From NCBI GenBank assembly GCA_020073465.1, contig JAIQFC010000001.1, positions 62,001-126,000 of the forward strand: a stretch of DNA of 64,000 nt, in the 5' to 3' direction. Shown one piece after another: positions 17,953-27,450 of the stretch (the first letter of the stretch is position 1; the number at the start of each line of letters is the position of its first letter). Position numbers and translations under genes: made by a program. This DNA is from Terriglobia bacterium (GTDB taxonomy: Bacteria > Acidobacteriota > Terriglobia > Terriglobales > Acidobacteriaceae). Below the pieces are notes generated by a model. It did no database searches and was not told where the DNA came from. It saw only the letters and a list, made by a program, of their open reading frames with translations.

Positions 17953-18810
17953 ATGCTCTTCCGTACATTTGTTCTATTGCTATGTTTCGCAGCTAGCGTG
18001 TTCGCGCAAAGCAAGCCGGACTGGACCCAGCCGTTCCCGCCGCATCGCGTCATTGCCAATGTCTACTACGTGGGCAGCAAGGATCTGGCTTCCTATCTGA
18101 TCACTACACCCGAGGGGCACATCCTCATCAACAGCAGTCTCGAGAGCTCCGTTCCATTAATCCGGAAGAGTGTCGAAGAACTGGGTTTTCGCTTCAAGGA
18201 CATCAAGATCCTTCTCATCAGTCACGCGCACTTTGACCATTGCGCCGGCAGTGCACTTATCAAGGAATTGACCGGCGCCAAGTACATGGTGATGGATGCC
18301 GACGTCCCAGAGATAGAAGACGGCGGCCGGACCGACTTCCGTTATAACTCTTCTCCTGAGCTCTTCTTCAAGCCAACAAGAGTGGATCGTGTCCTGCATA
18401 ACGGCGATGAAGTACGGCTCGGAGGCGTCGTGCTGACTGCGCATATCACGCCCGGTCACACCAAGGGATGTACAACTTGGACTCTGCAGCTCGCCGAAAA
18501 TGGAAAGCCCTACGACGTTGTAGTGGTGGGCGGTCCGAATGTGAACCCGGGATACAAGCTCATGCGCAACTCGCAGTATTCCCAGATTGCGGAAGACTAC
18601 GAGCGCACGTTTCGAACCTTGAAATCCCTGCCTTGCGACATATTCCTAGGCGCGCACGGCAGCTACTACGGAATGAACGAAAAGTTCGCCCGGATGGGGA
18701 AGGGCGGACCCAATCCGTTCATCGATCCCACGGGCTACAAAGAGTACATCGCAGACAGAGAGCAAGCTTTTCGTGCCGAACTAAAGCAGCAACAAGGCCA
18801 GTCGCAGTAA
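17953..18810 (+). CDS. Subclass B3-type metallo-beta-lactamase
   Basis: Exported MBL-fold enzyme that may hydrolyse beta-lactams. A signal peptide MLFRTFVLLLCFAASVFAQ precedes a 266-residue mature protein. All six B3 zinc ligands can be placed: His91-x-His93 and His169 (TPGHTKGCTTW) for site 1; Asp95, His96 and His235 (LGAHGSYYG) for site 2. The TPGHTKGCTTW segment and late HGSYYGM are characteristic of B3 enzymes rather than of glyoxalase II or RNase Z. No AmpR-like regulator or mobile element adjoins it, so it is probably an intrinsic chromosomal gene. Activity is inferred, not shown. Confidence 0.85.
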   Translation: MLFRTFVLLLCFAASVFAQSKPDWTQPFPPHRVIANVYYVGSKDLASYLITTPEGHILINSSLESSVPLIRKSVEELGFRFKDIKILLISHAHFDHCAGSALIKELTGAKYMVMDADVPEIEDGGRTDFRYNSSPELFFKPTRVDRVLHNGDEVRLGGVVLTAHITPGHTKGCTTWTLQLAENGKPYDVVVVGGPNVNPGYKLMRNSQYSQIAEDYERTFRTLKSLPCDIFLGAHGSYYGMNEKFARMGKGGPNPFIDPTGYKEYIADREQAFRAELKQQQGQSQ

Positions 18811-18882
18811 CGGTCCCGGGTATGCTGTCGGGGCGCGTTTTTTGCCCCCTGTGATAACCTAGTTCGTAGTGCTTTTGCGCCT

Positions 18883-19971
18883 GTGGAGCATCTAATTCCC
18901 GTGCGTCCTCTGCAAAATTACTTGCGATTTCTCGCCGCCGTGCAGCTTCTACCTGCACTTGAAAGCGGCGAAGAAACCCTCGTCGGCGGACAAGCCGTCC
19001 TCGAAGGCGTGATGATGCGCTCCCCGCACGCCTGGGCGATCGCCTGCCGTAAACCTACAGGCGAAGTCGTCACCATGTCCGAACCGCTGGAGCGCCCATC
19101 AGAAAAGCACAAATGGATGGCCTGGCCGATCATCCGGGGCGTCATGACGCTCGGCTATGCCATGACCCTGGGCTACCGCGCCCTCCGTTTTTCGGCAAAC
19201 GTAGCCATCGAAGACTTCATGCAGACCGAGGATTCCACCACAGAAAATGGGGGGACAGCCGCCTCGGCTGTCCAGTCCGGGCGAAGCCCGGAGGCTACAC
19301 CGAGCTCAGCAGCCCGCGACAAAGCCGCCAACATCAGCGGCTGGCTGGCCACGGTCAACATTGTCATTTCCCTGGCCTTCTTCATCTTCATGTACAAGTA
19401 TGTCCCGCTGGTGGCGGCCACAGAACTCAAGAAGATCGACCCCGCCCTGGGCGGCCGGATCATTTTCAACCTGGTCGACGGCGCCGTCCGCCTGATTCTG
19501 TTCCTGCTGTTCATCTGGGGAGTTTCGCTCTGGAAGGACATTCGCCGCGTCTACGAATATCACGGCGCCGAGCACAAGACCGTCTTCGCTTTCGAAAACG
19601 GTGACCCGCTCGAGACCGCCACTGTCCAGAAATATTCGACGTACCACCCGCGCTGCGGCACCAGCTTCCTGATGACCGTGATGCTGATCTCGATCGGCTT
19701 CTACATGCTAGTCCCGTTCACCACGTTCTGGGCCCGTTTCGGCGCGCGCATCGTGCTGCTGCCCGTGATCGCCGGCGTCTCCTACGAGATCATCCGCTTC
19801 GCCGCCAGGCACCGCGGATCGCTTTTCGCCTTGATCACCGCCCCCGGCCTCTGGCTGCAGCGCATCACCACGAAGCCCCCGTCGGATGACCAGGCCCAAT
19901 GCGCCATCACCGCCCTCGACAAGGCCATGGCCCTCGAAAAAGACCACGGCGGTGAGCTGGTGATTGCCTAG
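18883..19971 (+). CDS. DUF1385 membrane protein (YqhQ-like)
   Basis: A 362-residue inner-membrane protein of unknown function, start GTG 18883. The family signature GGQAVLEGVMMRSP is at about residue 35, followed by WPIIRGVMTLGYAM, three or four hydrophobic segments, YEYHGAEHKTVFAFE and YHPRCGTSFLM. DUF1385 genes commonly stand next to prfA and prmC, as here, hinting at a link with translation termination. Residues about 123-140 (ENGGTAASAVQSGRSPEA) are encoded by a dispersed hairpin repeat inserted in frame in the cytoplasmic loop before the first long membrane span. Confidence 0.88.
   Translation: MEHLIPVRPLQNYLRFLAAVQLLPALESGEETLVGGQAVLEGVMMRSPHAWAIACRKPTGEVVTMSEPLERPSEKHKWMAWPIIRGVMTLGYAMTLGYRALRFSANVAIEDFMQTEDSTTENGGTAASAVQSGRSPEATPSSAARDKAANISGWLATVNIVISLAFFIFMYKYVPLVAATELKKIDPALGGRIIFNLVDGAVRLILFLLFIWGVSLWKDIRRVYEYHGAEHKTVFAFENGDPLETATVQKYSTYHPRCGTSFLMTVMLISIGFYMLVPFTTFWARFGARIVLLPVIAGVSYEIIRFAARHRGSLFALITAPGLWLQRITTKPPSDDQAQCAITALDKAMALEKDHGGELVIA
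19249..19300. repeat. GGGGACAGCC/GGCTGTCC composite hairpin, copy 2, inside the DUF1385 gene
   Basis: GGGGGACAGCCG and CGGCTGTCC form the first hairpin, followed by a second, TCCGGGCGAAGCCCGGA (19274-19290). The pair is the full form of the family and lies inside an open frame. Confidence 0.8.
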
Positions 19972-19987
19972 GGGGCTTCCCCCGAAC

Positions 19988-20135
19988 TAGTTCTCAGTTC
20001 CCAGTTCTCAGTTCTCAGTGAAAAACGCATAGAATGAATTCCGTCTACGCCGCGGAATTCCTCGGGGGAACTGCGATCAGAGCTGAGAAATTGAGCTGTG
20101 CAACTGAGAACTGAGAACCGAGAACTGAGAACTGA
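19988..20135. repeat. Inverted heptamer-repeat element (TTCTCAG arms) in the prfA leader
   Basis: Left arm 19989-20020 is a run of AGTTCTC units; right arm 20103-20135 is the inverse, runs of ACTGAGA. A core of about 80 bases separates them. The right arm ends 5 bases before the prfA ATG, so it occupies the ribosome-binding region. Confidence 0.8.
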
Positions 20136-20140
20136 CTCTG

Positions 20141-21220
20141 ATGTTTGAACGCCTAGACCAAATCGAAGCCCGCTACGAAGAGCTGACCAACGCTCTCGCT
20201 TCGCCGGAGATCGTCAACGACTCGGCGAAATACCAGAAGACCGCCAAGGCCCACGCCGAAATCGCGCCTATCGTCGAGAAGTATCGCGAATACAAGGATT
20301 TGACCAAGGGCATTGCTGAGAGCAAAGCCGTCCTCGCCGACGAAAAAGATCCCGAGATGCGTGCCTACGCCCAGGAAGAAATGGACAAACTGGAAGCCCG
20401 TGTCGGCGGAGTTGAAGAAGAACTCAAAGTCCTGCTCCTCCCCAAGGATCCCAACGACGAGAAGAACATCATTCTCGAAATCCGCGCCGGCACCGGAGGC
20501 GACGAAGCCACTCTCTTCGCCGCCGAAATCTTCCGCATGTACACCCGTTACGCCGAAACCCAGCGCTGGAAGGTCGAGGTGCTCTCTTCCTCGGAGTCGT
20601 CCGCCGGAGGGTTAAAAGAGGTCATCGCCATTATCGAGGGCAACCGCGTCTACTCGCAGCTCAAGTACGAAAGCGGCGTGCACCGCGTGCAGCGCGTTCC
20701 CGCCACTGAACAGCAGGGACGCGTCCACACCTCTGCGGTCACCGTCGCGGTACTGCCCGAAGCGGAAGACGTTGACATCAAGATTGAGGCCAAAGACCTG
20801 CGCATCGACACGTTCTGCTCCTCCGGCCCCGGCGGCCAGTCCGTGAACACGACGTACTCGGCCGTCCGCATCACGCACATTCCCACCAACACGGTCGTCA
20901 GCTGCCAGGACGAAAAGTCGCAGATCAAGAATCGCGAAAAAGGTATGCGCGTTCTGCGCTCGCGCCTCTACGAAATCGAAATGGAGAAGCAGCAACAGGC
21001 TCTCGCCAAGGAGCGCAAGGCCATGGTGGGTTCCGGCGACCGCAGCGAGAAGATTCGCACCTACAACTTCCCGCAGAACCGCCTTACCGACCACCGCATC
21101 GGCTTCACCATCCACCAGCTAGAAGCCGTGATGGACGGCAAACTCCAGCCGCTCATCGAAGCGCTGACCACGTATTACCAGGCTGAAAAGCTGAAGCAGG
21201 AAACCGCCAGCGTGGTATGA
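20141..21220 (+). CDS. prfA: Peptide chain release factor 1
   Basis: Recognises UAG and UAA stop codons and triggers release of the finished peptide. Length 359 residues is standard. The methylated GGQ motif appears in [17 protein letters not shown], and the codon-recognition region (PxT-type) falls near [17 protein letters not shown] 20141 starts [15 protein letters not shown]. No good Shine-Dalgarno sequence is visible because repeat units occupy the leader. Its modifying enzyme PrmC is encoded 600 bases downstream. Confidence 0.98.
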   Translation: MFERLDQIEARYEELTNALASPEIVNDSAKYQKTAKAHAEIAPIVEKYREYKDLTKGIAESKAVLADEKDPEMRAYAQEEMDKLEARVGGVEEELKVLLLPKDPNDEKNIILEIRAGTGGDEATLFAAEIFRMYTRYAETQRWKVEVLSSSESSAGGLKEVIAIIEGNRVYSQLKYESGVHRVQRVPATEQQGRVHTSAVTVAVLPEAEDVDIKIEAKDLRIDTFCSSGPGGQSVNTTYSAVRITHIPTNTVVSCQDEKSQIKNREKGMRVLRSRLYEIEMEKQQQALAKERKAMVGSGDRSEKIRTYNFPQNRLTDHRIGFTIHQLEAVMDGKLQPLIEALTTYYQAEKLKQETASVV

Positions 21221-21283
21221 AGTGCGGCACGCGCGCCTCCGCCCGCGAAACGCATTTGCTGGCACTCGTGAAGGGATGGAACT

Positions 21284-21766
21284 ATGGATCATCTGCACTC
21301 GACACTTTCATCGATTCTCGCCGACCACTACACGAAAAATGCCACTAGGATCCGAGAACTAGCCGCGCCCCTTACCAATGCCCAGTTCTGGCAAAAGCCC
21401 TTCCCTTTCGGAAACAGCTTCGGCCATCTCGTCCTCCATCTGACGGGCAACCTGAACTACTACATCGGCGCGCAGATCGCCAGAACCGGCTACGTCCGCG
21501 ACCGCCCTCGCGAATTCAATGACCCGAATCCTCCGGCCAAAGAAGAAGCTCTCAAACGCTTCGATGACGCGGTTGCGATGGTGCAGCAAACCATCCGTGC
21601 CCAGTCGCCCGACGATTGGAGCGCAGACTATTCAGGGGTCGGCGCGAGTGCCAAGAACCGCCTCGACATGATCACGCAGTGCGCCGCCCACATGCAGCAC
21701 CACATCGGCCAGATGATCTATCTGGCCTACGAGTGGGAACGACAGTCAGCCGGTCAACCGAAATAG
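21284..21766 (+). CDS. DinB-family protein
   Basis: A 160-residue four-helix DinB-like protein, a family that includes metal-dependent thiol transferases and many uncharacterised proteins. Metal-ligand His positions fit GHLVLHLTGNLNYYIG (near residue 45) and CAAHMQHHIGQMIYLAYEWE near the C-terminus. It sits between prfA and prmC, which are usually adjacent, so it looks inserted in that operon. Substrate unknown. Confidence 0.85.
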   Translation: MDHLHSTLSSILADHYTKNATRIRELAAPLTNAQFWQKPFPFGNSFGHLVLHLTGNLNYYIGAQIARTGYVRDRPREFNDPNPPAKEEALKRFDDAVAMVQQTIRAQSPDDWSADYSGVGASAKNRLDMITQCAAHMQHHIGQMIYLAYEWERQSAGQPK

Positions 21767-21826
21767 CAGCGCGTGAGACTCGCTTTTCCTCCGTGCCCTC
21801 AGCGTCCTCTGTGGTGAAATGGTTTA

Positions 21827-22684
21827 GTGCAGCTGAAAGAAGCTCTCACCTCCGCCATCACCCGCCTGACCGCGGACCAAGTCCCCTCCCCGCGCATGAA
21901 CGCCGAATTGCTCCTGATGTTCACTCTGTCGTGTGACCGCGCCTATCTCTACGCGCACCCCGAGCGCGAACTCACCGCTGAAGAAGCGAGCCGTTATGAC
22001 GCCGCCCTCGCCGAGCGCGCCCGCGGTGTCCCCGCACAATACATCACTGGACATCAGGAATTCTGGGGAATGGACCTCATCGTCACGCCCGCCGTACTGA
22101 TCCCGCGACCTGAGACAGAGCATGTGGTCGAAGCCGTTCTGGATTCTGTGGGGCGGGCGCCCTCGCCCGCCAGCCCTCTCCGCATCGCGGACGCGGGCAC
22201 CGGCTCCGGCTGCATCGCTCTCGCCCTGGCAACAGAACTCCCCCAGGCCGAAATCCACGCCACCGACATCTCGCCCGCCGCCCTCGAAGTCGCCTGCGCC
22301 AACGCTGCCCGCCATCAACTCGAGCATCGCATCCAATTCCGCCAAGCCGACCTGCTCACGGGACTCGAACCCAACTCCCTGGACATCGTCGTCTCCAACC
22401 CTCCCTATGTCGGCGAATCGGAAGAAGATCAGGTTCAGCTCGAGGTCCGCAAATTCGAACCGCGGAACGCGGTGTTTGCCGGTCCCCGGGGATTGGAAGT
22501 GATCACACGCCTCATTCCGCAAGCCCATGCCGTGCTGAAGCCCGGTGGCTGGCTCGTCATGGAAATCAGCGGAACCATTGCCGACGATGTGAAGGAGCTT
22601 CTAAGAGGATGGGACGGCGTCCAGATCACGCCAGATTTGCAGTCGATCCCGCGAGTGGCGCGAGCACGAAAGCCCCAGACGTGA
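21827..22684 (+). CDS. prmC: Release factor glutamine methyltransferase
   Basis: Methylates the Gln of the GGQ motif of release factors with S-adenosylmethionine. The 285-residue product has an N-terminal helical domain, the SAM site ADAGTGSGCIALALA and the catalytic NPPY motif in VVSNPPYVGESE. GTG 21827 is the likely start and follows a CCTCTGTGGTGAAAT repeat. Residues about 107-115 (VGRAPSPAS) are encoded by a GGGCGGGCGCCCTCGCCCGCC repeat just before the SAM-binding strand. It belongs functionally with prfA. Confidence 0.95.
   Translation: MQLKEALTSAITRLTADQVPSPRMNAELLLMFTLSCDRAYLYAHPERELTAEEASRYDAALAERARGVPAQYITGHQEFWGMDLIVTPAVLIPRPETEHVVEAVLDSVGRAPSPASPLRIADAGTGSGCIALALATELPQAEIHATDISPAALEVACANAARHQLEHRIQFRQADLLTGLEPNSLDIVVSNPPYVGESEEDQVQLEVRKFEPRNAVFAGPRGLEVITRLIPQAHAVLKPGGWLVMEISGTIADDVKELLRGWDGVQITPDLQSIPRVARARKPQT
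22147..22171. repeat. GCGGGCGCCCTCGCCCGC palindrome inside prmC
   Basis: TGTGGGGCGGGCGCCCTCGC and CCGCC match the elements at 60625-60651 and 61232-61258. Here the copy is in frame within a coding region. Confidence 0.7.
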
Positions 22685-22764
22685 TGCGCCGTATTCACCC
22701 ACGAGCAGGCCGGTATCGCTGTGTGACTTTACTGATAGCTGAGGGCTGACAGCTGAAAGCTGCC

Positions 22765-24189
22765 TCACCGGCGCGTCGCCGCCGGCAGGATCTCTTCCAC
22801 ATCAATGATTTCGGTAGGATACTTCCCCGTATAACAAGCCGAGCAGTACGAAACCTTCTCTCCCTCGCCGCAAGCTTTCTTCAACCCCTCCAGCGAGAGA
22901 TAAGCCAGAGAATCCGCGCCAATGTACTCCCGGATTTCATCCACGGACTTGTTGGCCGCAATGAGCTGTTTTTTCGAAGGAGTGTCCACCCCATAAAAGC
23001 ACGGGGAAATCGTCGGCGGACACGATATCCGCATGTGTACCTCGCTCGCCCCCGCGCTGCGAATCATGCGCACAATCTTCCGGCTGGTCGTGCCCCTGAC
23101 GATGGAATCGTCAATCAGCACCACGCGCCTCCCCTTGAGCAGCGACCGCACCGGGTTCAGCTTCAGCTTCACCCCGAAGTCGCGCACGCTCTGGCTGGGC
23201 TCGATGAAGGTCCGCCCAACGTAGTGGTTGCGAATCAGGGCAAAGCGAAACGGGATTCCAATCTCGTCCGCATACCCCATCGCCGCCGTCACCCCCGAGT
23301 CTGGCACGGGAACCACCAGGTCCGCTTCCACCGGAGCCTCTCGCGCCAACTCGCGGCCCAGTTCTTCGCGGCTGGTCTGCACCGGCCGCCCAAACACCAG
23401 GCTGTCAGGCCGTGAGAAATACACATGTTCAAAAATGCAGCTCGATTGCGGCGCCGCCGTCGAGTAGAAGCGGGAACTCACGCCTTCCGGCCCCACCACG
23501 ACCAGTTCGCCCGGTTTCACATCGCGCTCGTAGGTGGCGCCAATCAGATCGAATGCACACGTCTCCGAAGCAAACACGATCGTGTCGCGCTTCTGCCCTT
23601 CAATCGCCGGGATGCGCCCCATGGCCAGCGGCCGAAAGCCCCGCGGGTCGCGCACCGCAAAAATGCGGTCATTGCTCATCATCACCAGCGAGAACGCTCC
23701 TTCCACCCGCCGCAGCGCGTCCGCCATCGCCTCCGGGAGCGTTTGCTCCTTGGAGAGTGCGATGAGGTGGACGATCACCTCCGTATCACTATTGGTCTGG
23801 AAAATCGATCCCTGGCTCTCCAGCCGCGCGCGGATCTGCAACGCGTTCACCAGGTTGCCGTTGTGCGCCAGCGCGATCGAGCCCTTGTTCGATTGCACCA
23901 GGATCGGCTGCGCATTGAGCAGCGCCGAATCTCCCGCAGTCGAGTACCGGGTGTGCCCGATGGCCAGCGTGCCACGCATTTTCGAGAGCACGTCTTCGGT
24001 GAAGATGTCCGCCACCGAGCCCATGGCCTTGTGCACCCGCGAAGTCAGCCCGTCGGACGTGACGATTCCCGCCGACTCCTGCCCCCGATGCTGCAGCGCA
24101 TGCAGCCCCAGGTAAGCCAGCTTCTCCGCCTCCGGATGGGCAAAGATCGCTACCACCCCGCACTCGTCATGAAATTTGTCGAATGACAT
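22765..24189 (-). CDS. purF: Amidophosphoribosyltransferase
   Basis: First committed enzyme of purine synthesis: PRPP plus glutamine gives phosphoribosylamine. The 474-residue protein begins MSFDKFHDECGVVAIF; Cys after a short propeptide would be the glutaminase nucleophile after cleavage. The glutaminase signature LAYLGLHALQHRGQESAGI and the PRPP-binding segment VVLIDDSIVRGTTSRKIV are present. Cys residues near the C-terminus (KKACGEG, SYCSACYTGKYP) fit the iron-sulfur type enzyme. It follows purL by about 150 bases. Confidence 0.97.
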   Translation of the reverse strand: MSFDKFHDECGVVAIFAHPEAEKLAYLGLHALQHRGQESAGIVTSDGLTSRVHKAMGSVADIFTEDVLSKMRGTLAIGHTRYSTAGDSALLNAQPILVQSNKGSIALAHNGNLVNALQIRARLESQGSIFQTNSDTEVIVHLIALSKEQTLPEAMADALRRVEGAFSLVMMSNDRIFAVRDPRGFRPLAMGRIPAIEGQKRDTIVFASETCAFDLIGATYERDVKPGELVVVGPEGVSSRFYSTAAPQSSCIFEHVYFSRPDSLVFGRPVQTSREELGRELAREAPVEADLVVPVPDSGVTAAMGYADEIGIPFRFALIRNHYVGRTFIEPSQSVRDFGVKLKLNPVRSLLKGRRVVLIDDSIVRGTTSRKIVRMIRSAGASEVHMRISCPPTISPCFYGVDTPSKKQLIAANKSVDEIREYIGADSLAYLSLEGLKKACGEGEKVSYCSACYTGKYPTEIIDVEEILPAATRR

Positions 24190-24253
24190 TCAGCTCCTAA
24201 CAGCTCCTGGCTCTGAGCCTCTGGCTCTTAGCTCAATCCCGCTAACGGATCAT

Positions 24254-24298
24254 GTGGGGACAGCCGTCCTCGGCTGTCCGGCCGAGCAAATCTCGGCC
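24254..24298. repeat. GGGGACAGCC/GGCTGTCC composite hairpin, copy 3, between purL and purF
   Basis: GTGGGGACAGCCG and CGGCTGTCC, followed by the second hairpin GGCCGAG/CTCGGCC. A CCTGCGTCCTCAGTGTCC repeat (24307-24325) adjoins it before the purL stop. Confidence 0.78.
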
Positions 24299-24337
24299 TG
24301 TTTCTTCCTGCGTCCTCAGTGTCCTAGGTGGTTAGTC

Positions 24338-26683
24338 CTAGTCCGCTGCCATAGCCTCTGGCTCCGCCCGCAACGCAGACTCCAGAGCACTTTCGTACGC
24401 CCCGCTCAACTCCGAAACCGCCGCCGACACCACCACTTTGCCATCCAACGCAATTTCCAGCCGCCCCGGAATCGTCTCCCCAATCACATCCGCCGCAACA
24501 CCGCACCTGTCCGCTACTTCTTTGATTCGCGCCACCTTCCCCGGGTCGCAAGAGACGACAATCCGGCTCGAATCTTCCCCGAAAAGCGCAAACTCCGCAG
24601 GGAGCCCGTTCGACGAGACATTCACCCCCGCCCCTATGCCCTTCGGAAACGCCTTCTCCGCCAGCGCAGCCGCCAGCCCACCATCCGAGCAGTCGTGCAC
24701 CGACTCCACCAGACCCTGCTGAACCACATCGATGACCGCTTTCTGCAGCCCAGCTTCCTGCTCCAGATTAAGCTCTGGCGGATATCCCCAAACCGCGTCC
24801 AGAATCTCTTTCGCGTACTCCGACGACCCAAACTCACTCTCTGCGTCGGTGATATCTCCTGCTTCTCCCGCACGCAATAGCACAATCGTGCGTCCGGTAC
24901 CAGCGAAGTGCATCTTCGCATTCTTGTGCACGTCCTCGAGAACGCCCACCACTCCAAGAACTGGCGTCGGATAGATTCCTTCCCCCAGCGTCTCGTTGTA
25001 GAAGCTGACGTTGCCGCCCGTAATCGGAATTTCCAATTCCTCGCAAGCCTTGGTGATGCCGTCAATGGTCTGCGAGAACTGCCACATGATGTGCGGTTTC
25101 TCGGGATTCCCAAAGTTCAGGCAGTTCGTGGCTCCCACCGGCGTTGCCCCCGAACACGCCACCTTGCGCGCTGCCTCGGCGACCGCATGCATCGCCCCCA
25201 GCCGCGGATCGAGATAGCACCAGCGCCCGTTGCCGTCCAAAGCCATCGCTAGCCCGCGCTGCGAGCCTTTGATGCGAATCACGCCCGCATCGCCTGCGCC
25301 CGGCGCCTCCACCGTGTTGGTCTGCACCATGTGATCGTACTGCTGCCACACCCAGCGCTTGCCGCAGATGTTCGGACTCGCCAGAAGCTGCTTCAGATTC
25401 TGCGTGAAATCGCTAGTCCCGCCGAGTTTCACGTCCTCCGGCATTTCCCGGGGAACGGGCGGCTCCCAGCGTTCCAGCGGACGCTTGTACACCGGCGCAT
25501 CGTCCGTCAGCGCCTGGTTCGGAATCTCCGCCACAACCTTCCCGTGTTCGAGCACCCGCAACTTGTTGTCGGTCGTGACCGTGCCAACTTCCACCGCATC
25601 GAGTCCCCACTTTTCGAAGACGCGGAAGACCTCGTGCTCACGCCCCTTCTGCGCCACCAGCAGCATGCGTTCCTGCGACTCGCTCAGCATGATCTCGTAG
25701 GGAGTCATGCCGGTTTCGCGCTGCGGCACGCGGTCGAGTTCGATCTCGATCCCCACCTGCCCGCGCCCACCCATCTCGCAGGTCGAACAAGTCAGTCCCG
25801 CCGCCCCCATATCCTGAATGCCGACGATCGCTCCCGTCTGCATGGCTTCAAGGCAGGCTTCGAGCAGCAACTTCTCCAGGAACGGGTCGCCCACCTGTAC
25901 ATTGGGACGCTTCGCCTCGGACGCCTCGCTGAACTCTTCGCTGGCCATGGTCGCGCCGTGAATACCGTCACGTCCGGTTTTGGCTCCAACGTAGATCACC
26001 GGATTGCCTTCCCCGGCCGCCCGCGCGTAGAAGATTTCGTTCTTCCGCACCAGACCAAGGGCGAACGCATTCACCAAAGGATTACCCGAATAGCATGGCT
26101 CGAATTTCGTCTCCCCGCCCAGGTTCGGCACGCCAAAGCAGTTCCCGTAGGAAGCGACTCCACTGACCACTCCTTCAAGGATCGAGTGGTTCTTGTGGAT
26201 CTCGGCTCGTGTGGGGACAGCCGCCTCGGCTGTCCTGCCTGGGCGAAGCTCGGCAGCAGGCGCCGCAATCGGCCCAAAGCGCAGCGAATCCATCACCGCC
26301 ACCGGCCTCGCGCCCATGGTGAAAATGTCCCGCAGGATTCCGCCCACTCCCGTGGTCGCCCCCTGAAACGGTTCGATGAACGACGGATGATTGTGTGATT
26401 CGATCTTGAACGCACACGCCCACCCGTCCCCGATGTCGATGATCCCCGCATTCTCTCCCGGCCCCTGCACCACGAGCTTGCTGCGCGTCGGCAGGCGCTT
26501 GAGGTGTACGCGCGACGACTTGTAGGAGCAGTGCTCGCTCCACATCACGCTGAAGATGCCGAGTTCGGTGAGAGTGGGCTCGCGTCCCCCGAGAAGCTGT
26601 TTGATTTTTTCGTACTCGTTCGGCGTAAGTCCGTGCTGCCGGAGCGTCTCCGGTGGAAAGGCAGGAGTCAAGGAGGTGGCCAT
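24338..26683 (-). CDS. purL: Phosphoribosylformylglycinamidine synthase subunit PurL
   Basis: Catalyses FGAR amidation in purine synthesis together with PurQ and PurS (not in the window). The 781-residue protein has [12 protein letters not shown] near the N-terminus, [37 protein letters not shown] and GGNVSFYNE. Residues about 142-158 ([16 protein letters not shown]) are encoded by a dispersed hairpin repeat inserted in frame between RFGPI and the conserved [20 protein letters not shown]. The usual small-type PurL is a little shorter, in agreement with an insertion. It is transcribed ahead of purF. Confidence 0.97.
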   Translation of the reverse strand: MATSLTPAFPPETLRQHGLTPNEYEKIKQLLGGREPTLTELGIFSVMWSEHCSYKSSRVHLKRLPTRSKLVVQGPGENAGIIDIGDGWACAFKIESHNHPSFIEPFQGATTGVGGILRDIFTMGARPVAVMDSLRFGPIAAPAAELRPGRTAEAAVPTRAEIHKNHSILEGVVSGVASYGNCFGVPNLGGETKFEPCYSGNPLVNAFALGLVRKNEIFYARAAGEGNPVIYVGAKTGRDGIHGATMASEEFSEASEAKRPNVQVGDPFLEKLLLEACLEAMQTGAIVGIQDMGAAGLTCSTCEMGGRGQVGIEIELDRVPQRETGMTPYEIMLSESQERMLLVAQKGREHEVFRVFEKWGLDAVEVGTVTTDNKLRVLEHGKVVAEIPNQALTDDAPVYKRPLERWEPPVPREMPEDVKLGGTSDFTQNLKQLLASPNICGKRWVWQQYDHMVQTNTVEAPGAGDAGVIRIKGSQRGLAMALDGNGRWCYLDPRLGAMHAVAEAARKVACSGATPVGATNCLNFGNPEKPHIMWQFSQTIDGITKACEELEIPITGGNVSFYNETLGEGIYPTPVLGVVGVLEDVHKNAKMHFAGTGRTIVLLRAGEAGDITDAESEFGSSEYAKEILDAVWGYPPELNLEQEAGLQKAVIDVVQQGLVESVHDCSDGGLAAALAEKAFPKGIGAGVNVSSNGLPAEFALFGEDSSRIVVSCDPGKVARIKEVADRCGVAADVIGETIPGRLEIALDGKVVVSAAVSELSGAYESALESALRAEPEAMAAD
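26210..26258. repeat. GGGGACAGCC/GGCTGTCC composite hairpin, copy 4, inside purL
   Basis: GTGTGGGGACAGCCG and CGGCTGTCC, then a second imperfect hairpin TGCCTGGGCGAAGCTCGGCA. The order of the two hairpins is as in copy 2. Confidence 0.8.
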
Positions 26684-26766
26684 GGAAGGTAGTCTATTGT
26701 CGCATTTGGGAAAGCCAGTGGCCAGTAGGCAGGCCAGACAAATTTTCGCTGCTAAGATTTCGTTTT

Positions 26767-27450
26767 ATGGCTGCTCAGCCGAAACCCGTCCAACTCCGCC
26801 TTCCGGTTCCCCTGAAGCGAACGTTCTTCGAGCGTAATCCCCAACGCGTGGCCCGCGAACTTCTGGGTAAAGTTCTGGTGCGGCAGTCGCGCGGATTGCT
26901 TTTGGCCGCGCGCATCGTGGAAGTGGAAGCCTACTTGGGGGTGAAGGACCCTGCCGCCCACGCCGCTGTCGGCCGCACCCCGCGTAACTCCGTCCTGTTC
27001 GGGCCCCCCGGCTACGCCTACGTCTATTTCATCTACGGCAATCACTACTGCCTGAACGTTTCCTGCGAGCGGGAGGGCAAGGCCGGATGCGTCCTGTTCC
27101 GGGCTTTGGAACCCCTGATTGGCCTGGAGGAGATGGCCCAGGCTCGGGGAGTGGTCGTGCACGGCCCCGGCGACCTTCCCCGGCTGACCAGCGGCCCCGG
27201 CCGCCTGTCGGACGCCTTCGGCATCACCCGGAGTCGCGACAACGGCTGCGACCTGACTTCGCCGGACTCCGCTCTGTGGATCGGCCACGACGGCTTTCGG
27301 TCTTCCGCCATTCTAGTGACGCCGCGGATCGGCATCACCAAGGCCGCCAAAGAACCCCTGCGCTATGTCCTCGCAGGGAATGCCTTCGTCTCCGGCAGAA
27401 AGACTCTACCCAGATTTGCACAGCCAAGATCTGCAAGGACAAAGAATTGA
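26767..27450 (+). CDS. 3-methyladenine DNA glycosylase (AAG/MPG family)
   Basis: Base-excision repair enzyme that removes alkylated purines. ATG 26767 gives 227 residues beginning MAAQPKPVQLRLPVPLK; the frame further upstream overlaps the divergent purL leader. Family motifs include RNPQRVARELLGKVL, RIVEVEAYLG with the catalytic Glu, HAAVGRTPRNSVLFGPPGYA, YVYFIYGNHYCLNVSC and the LTSGPGRLSDAFGI segment. It is divergent from purL and not in an evident operon. Confidence 0.94.
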   Translation: MAAQPKPVQLRLPVPLKRTFFERNPQRVARELLGKVLVRQSRGLLLAARIVEVEAYLGVKDPAAHAAVGRTPRNSVLFGPPGYAYVYFIYGNHYCLNVSCEREGKAGCVLFRALEPLIGLEEMAQARGVVVHGPGDLPRLTSGPGRLSDAFGITRSRDNGCDLTSPDSALWIGHDGFRSSAILVTPRIGITKAAKEPLRYVLAGNAFVSGRKTLPRFAQPRSARTKN

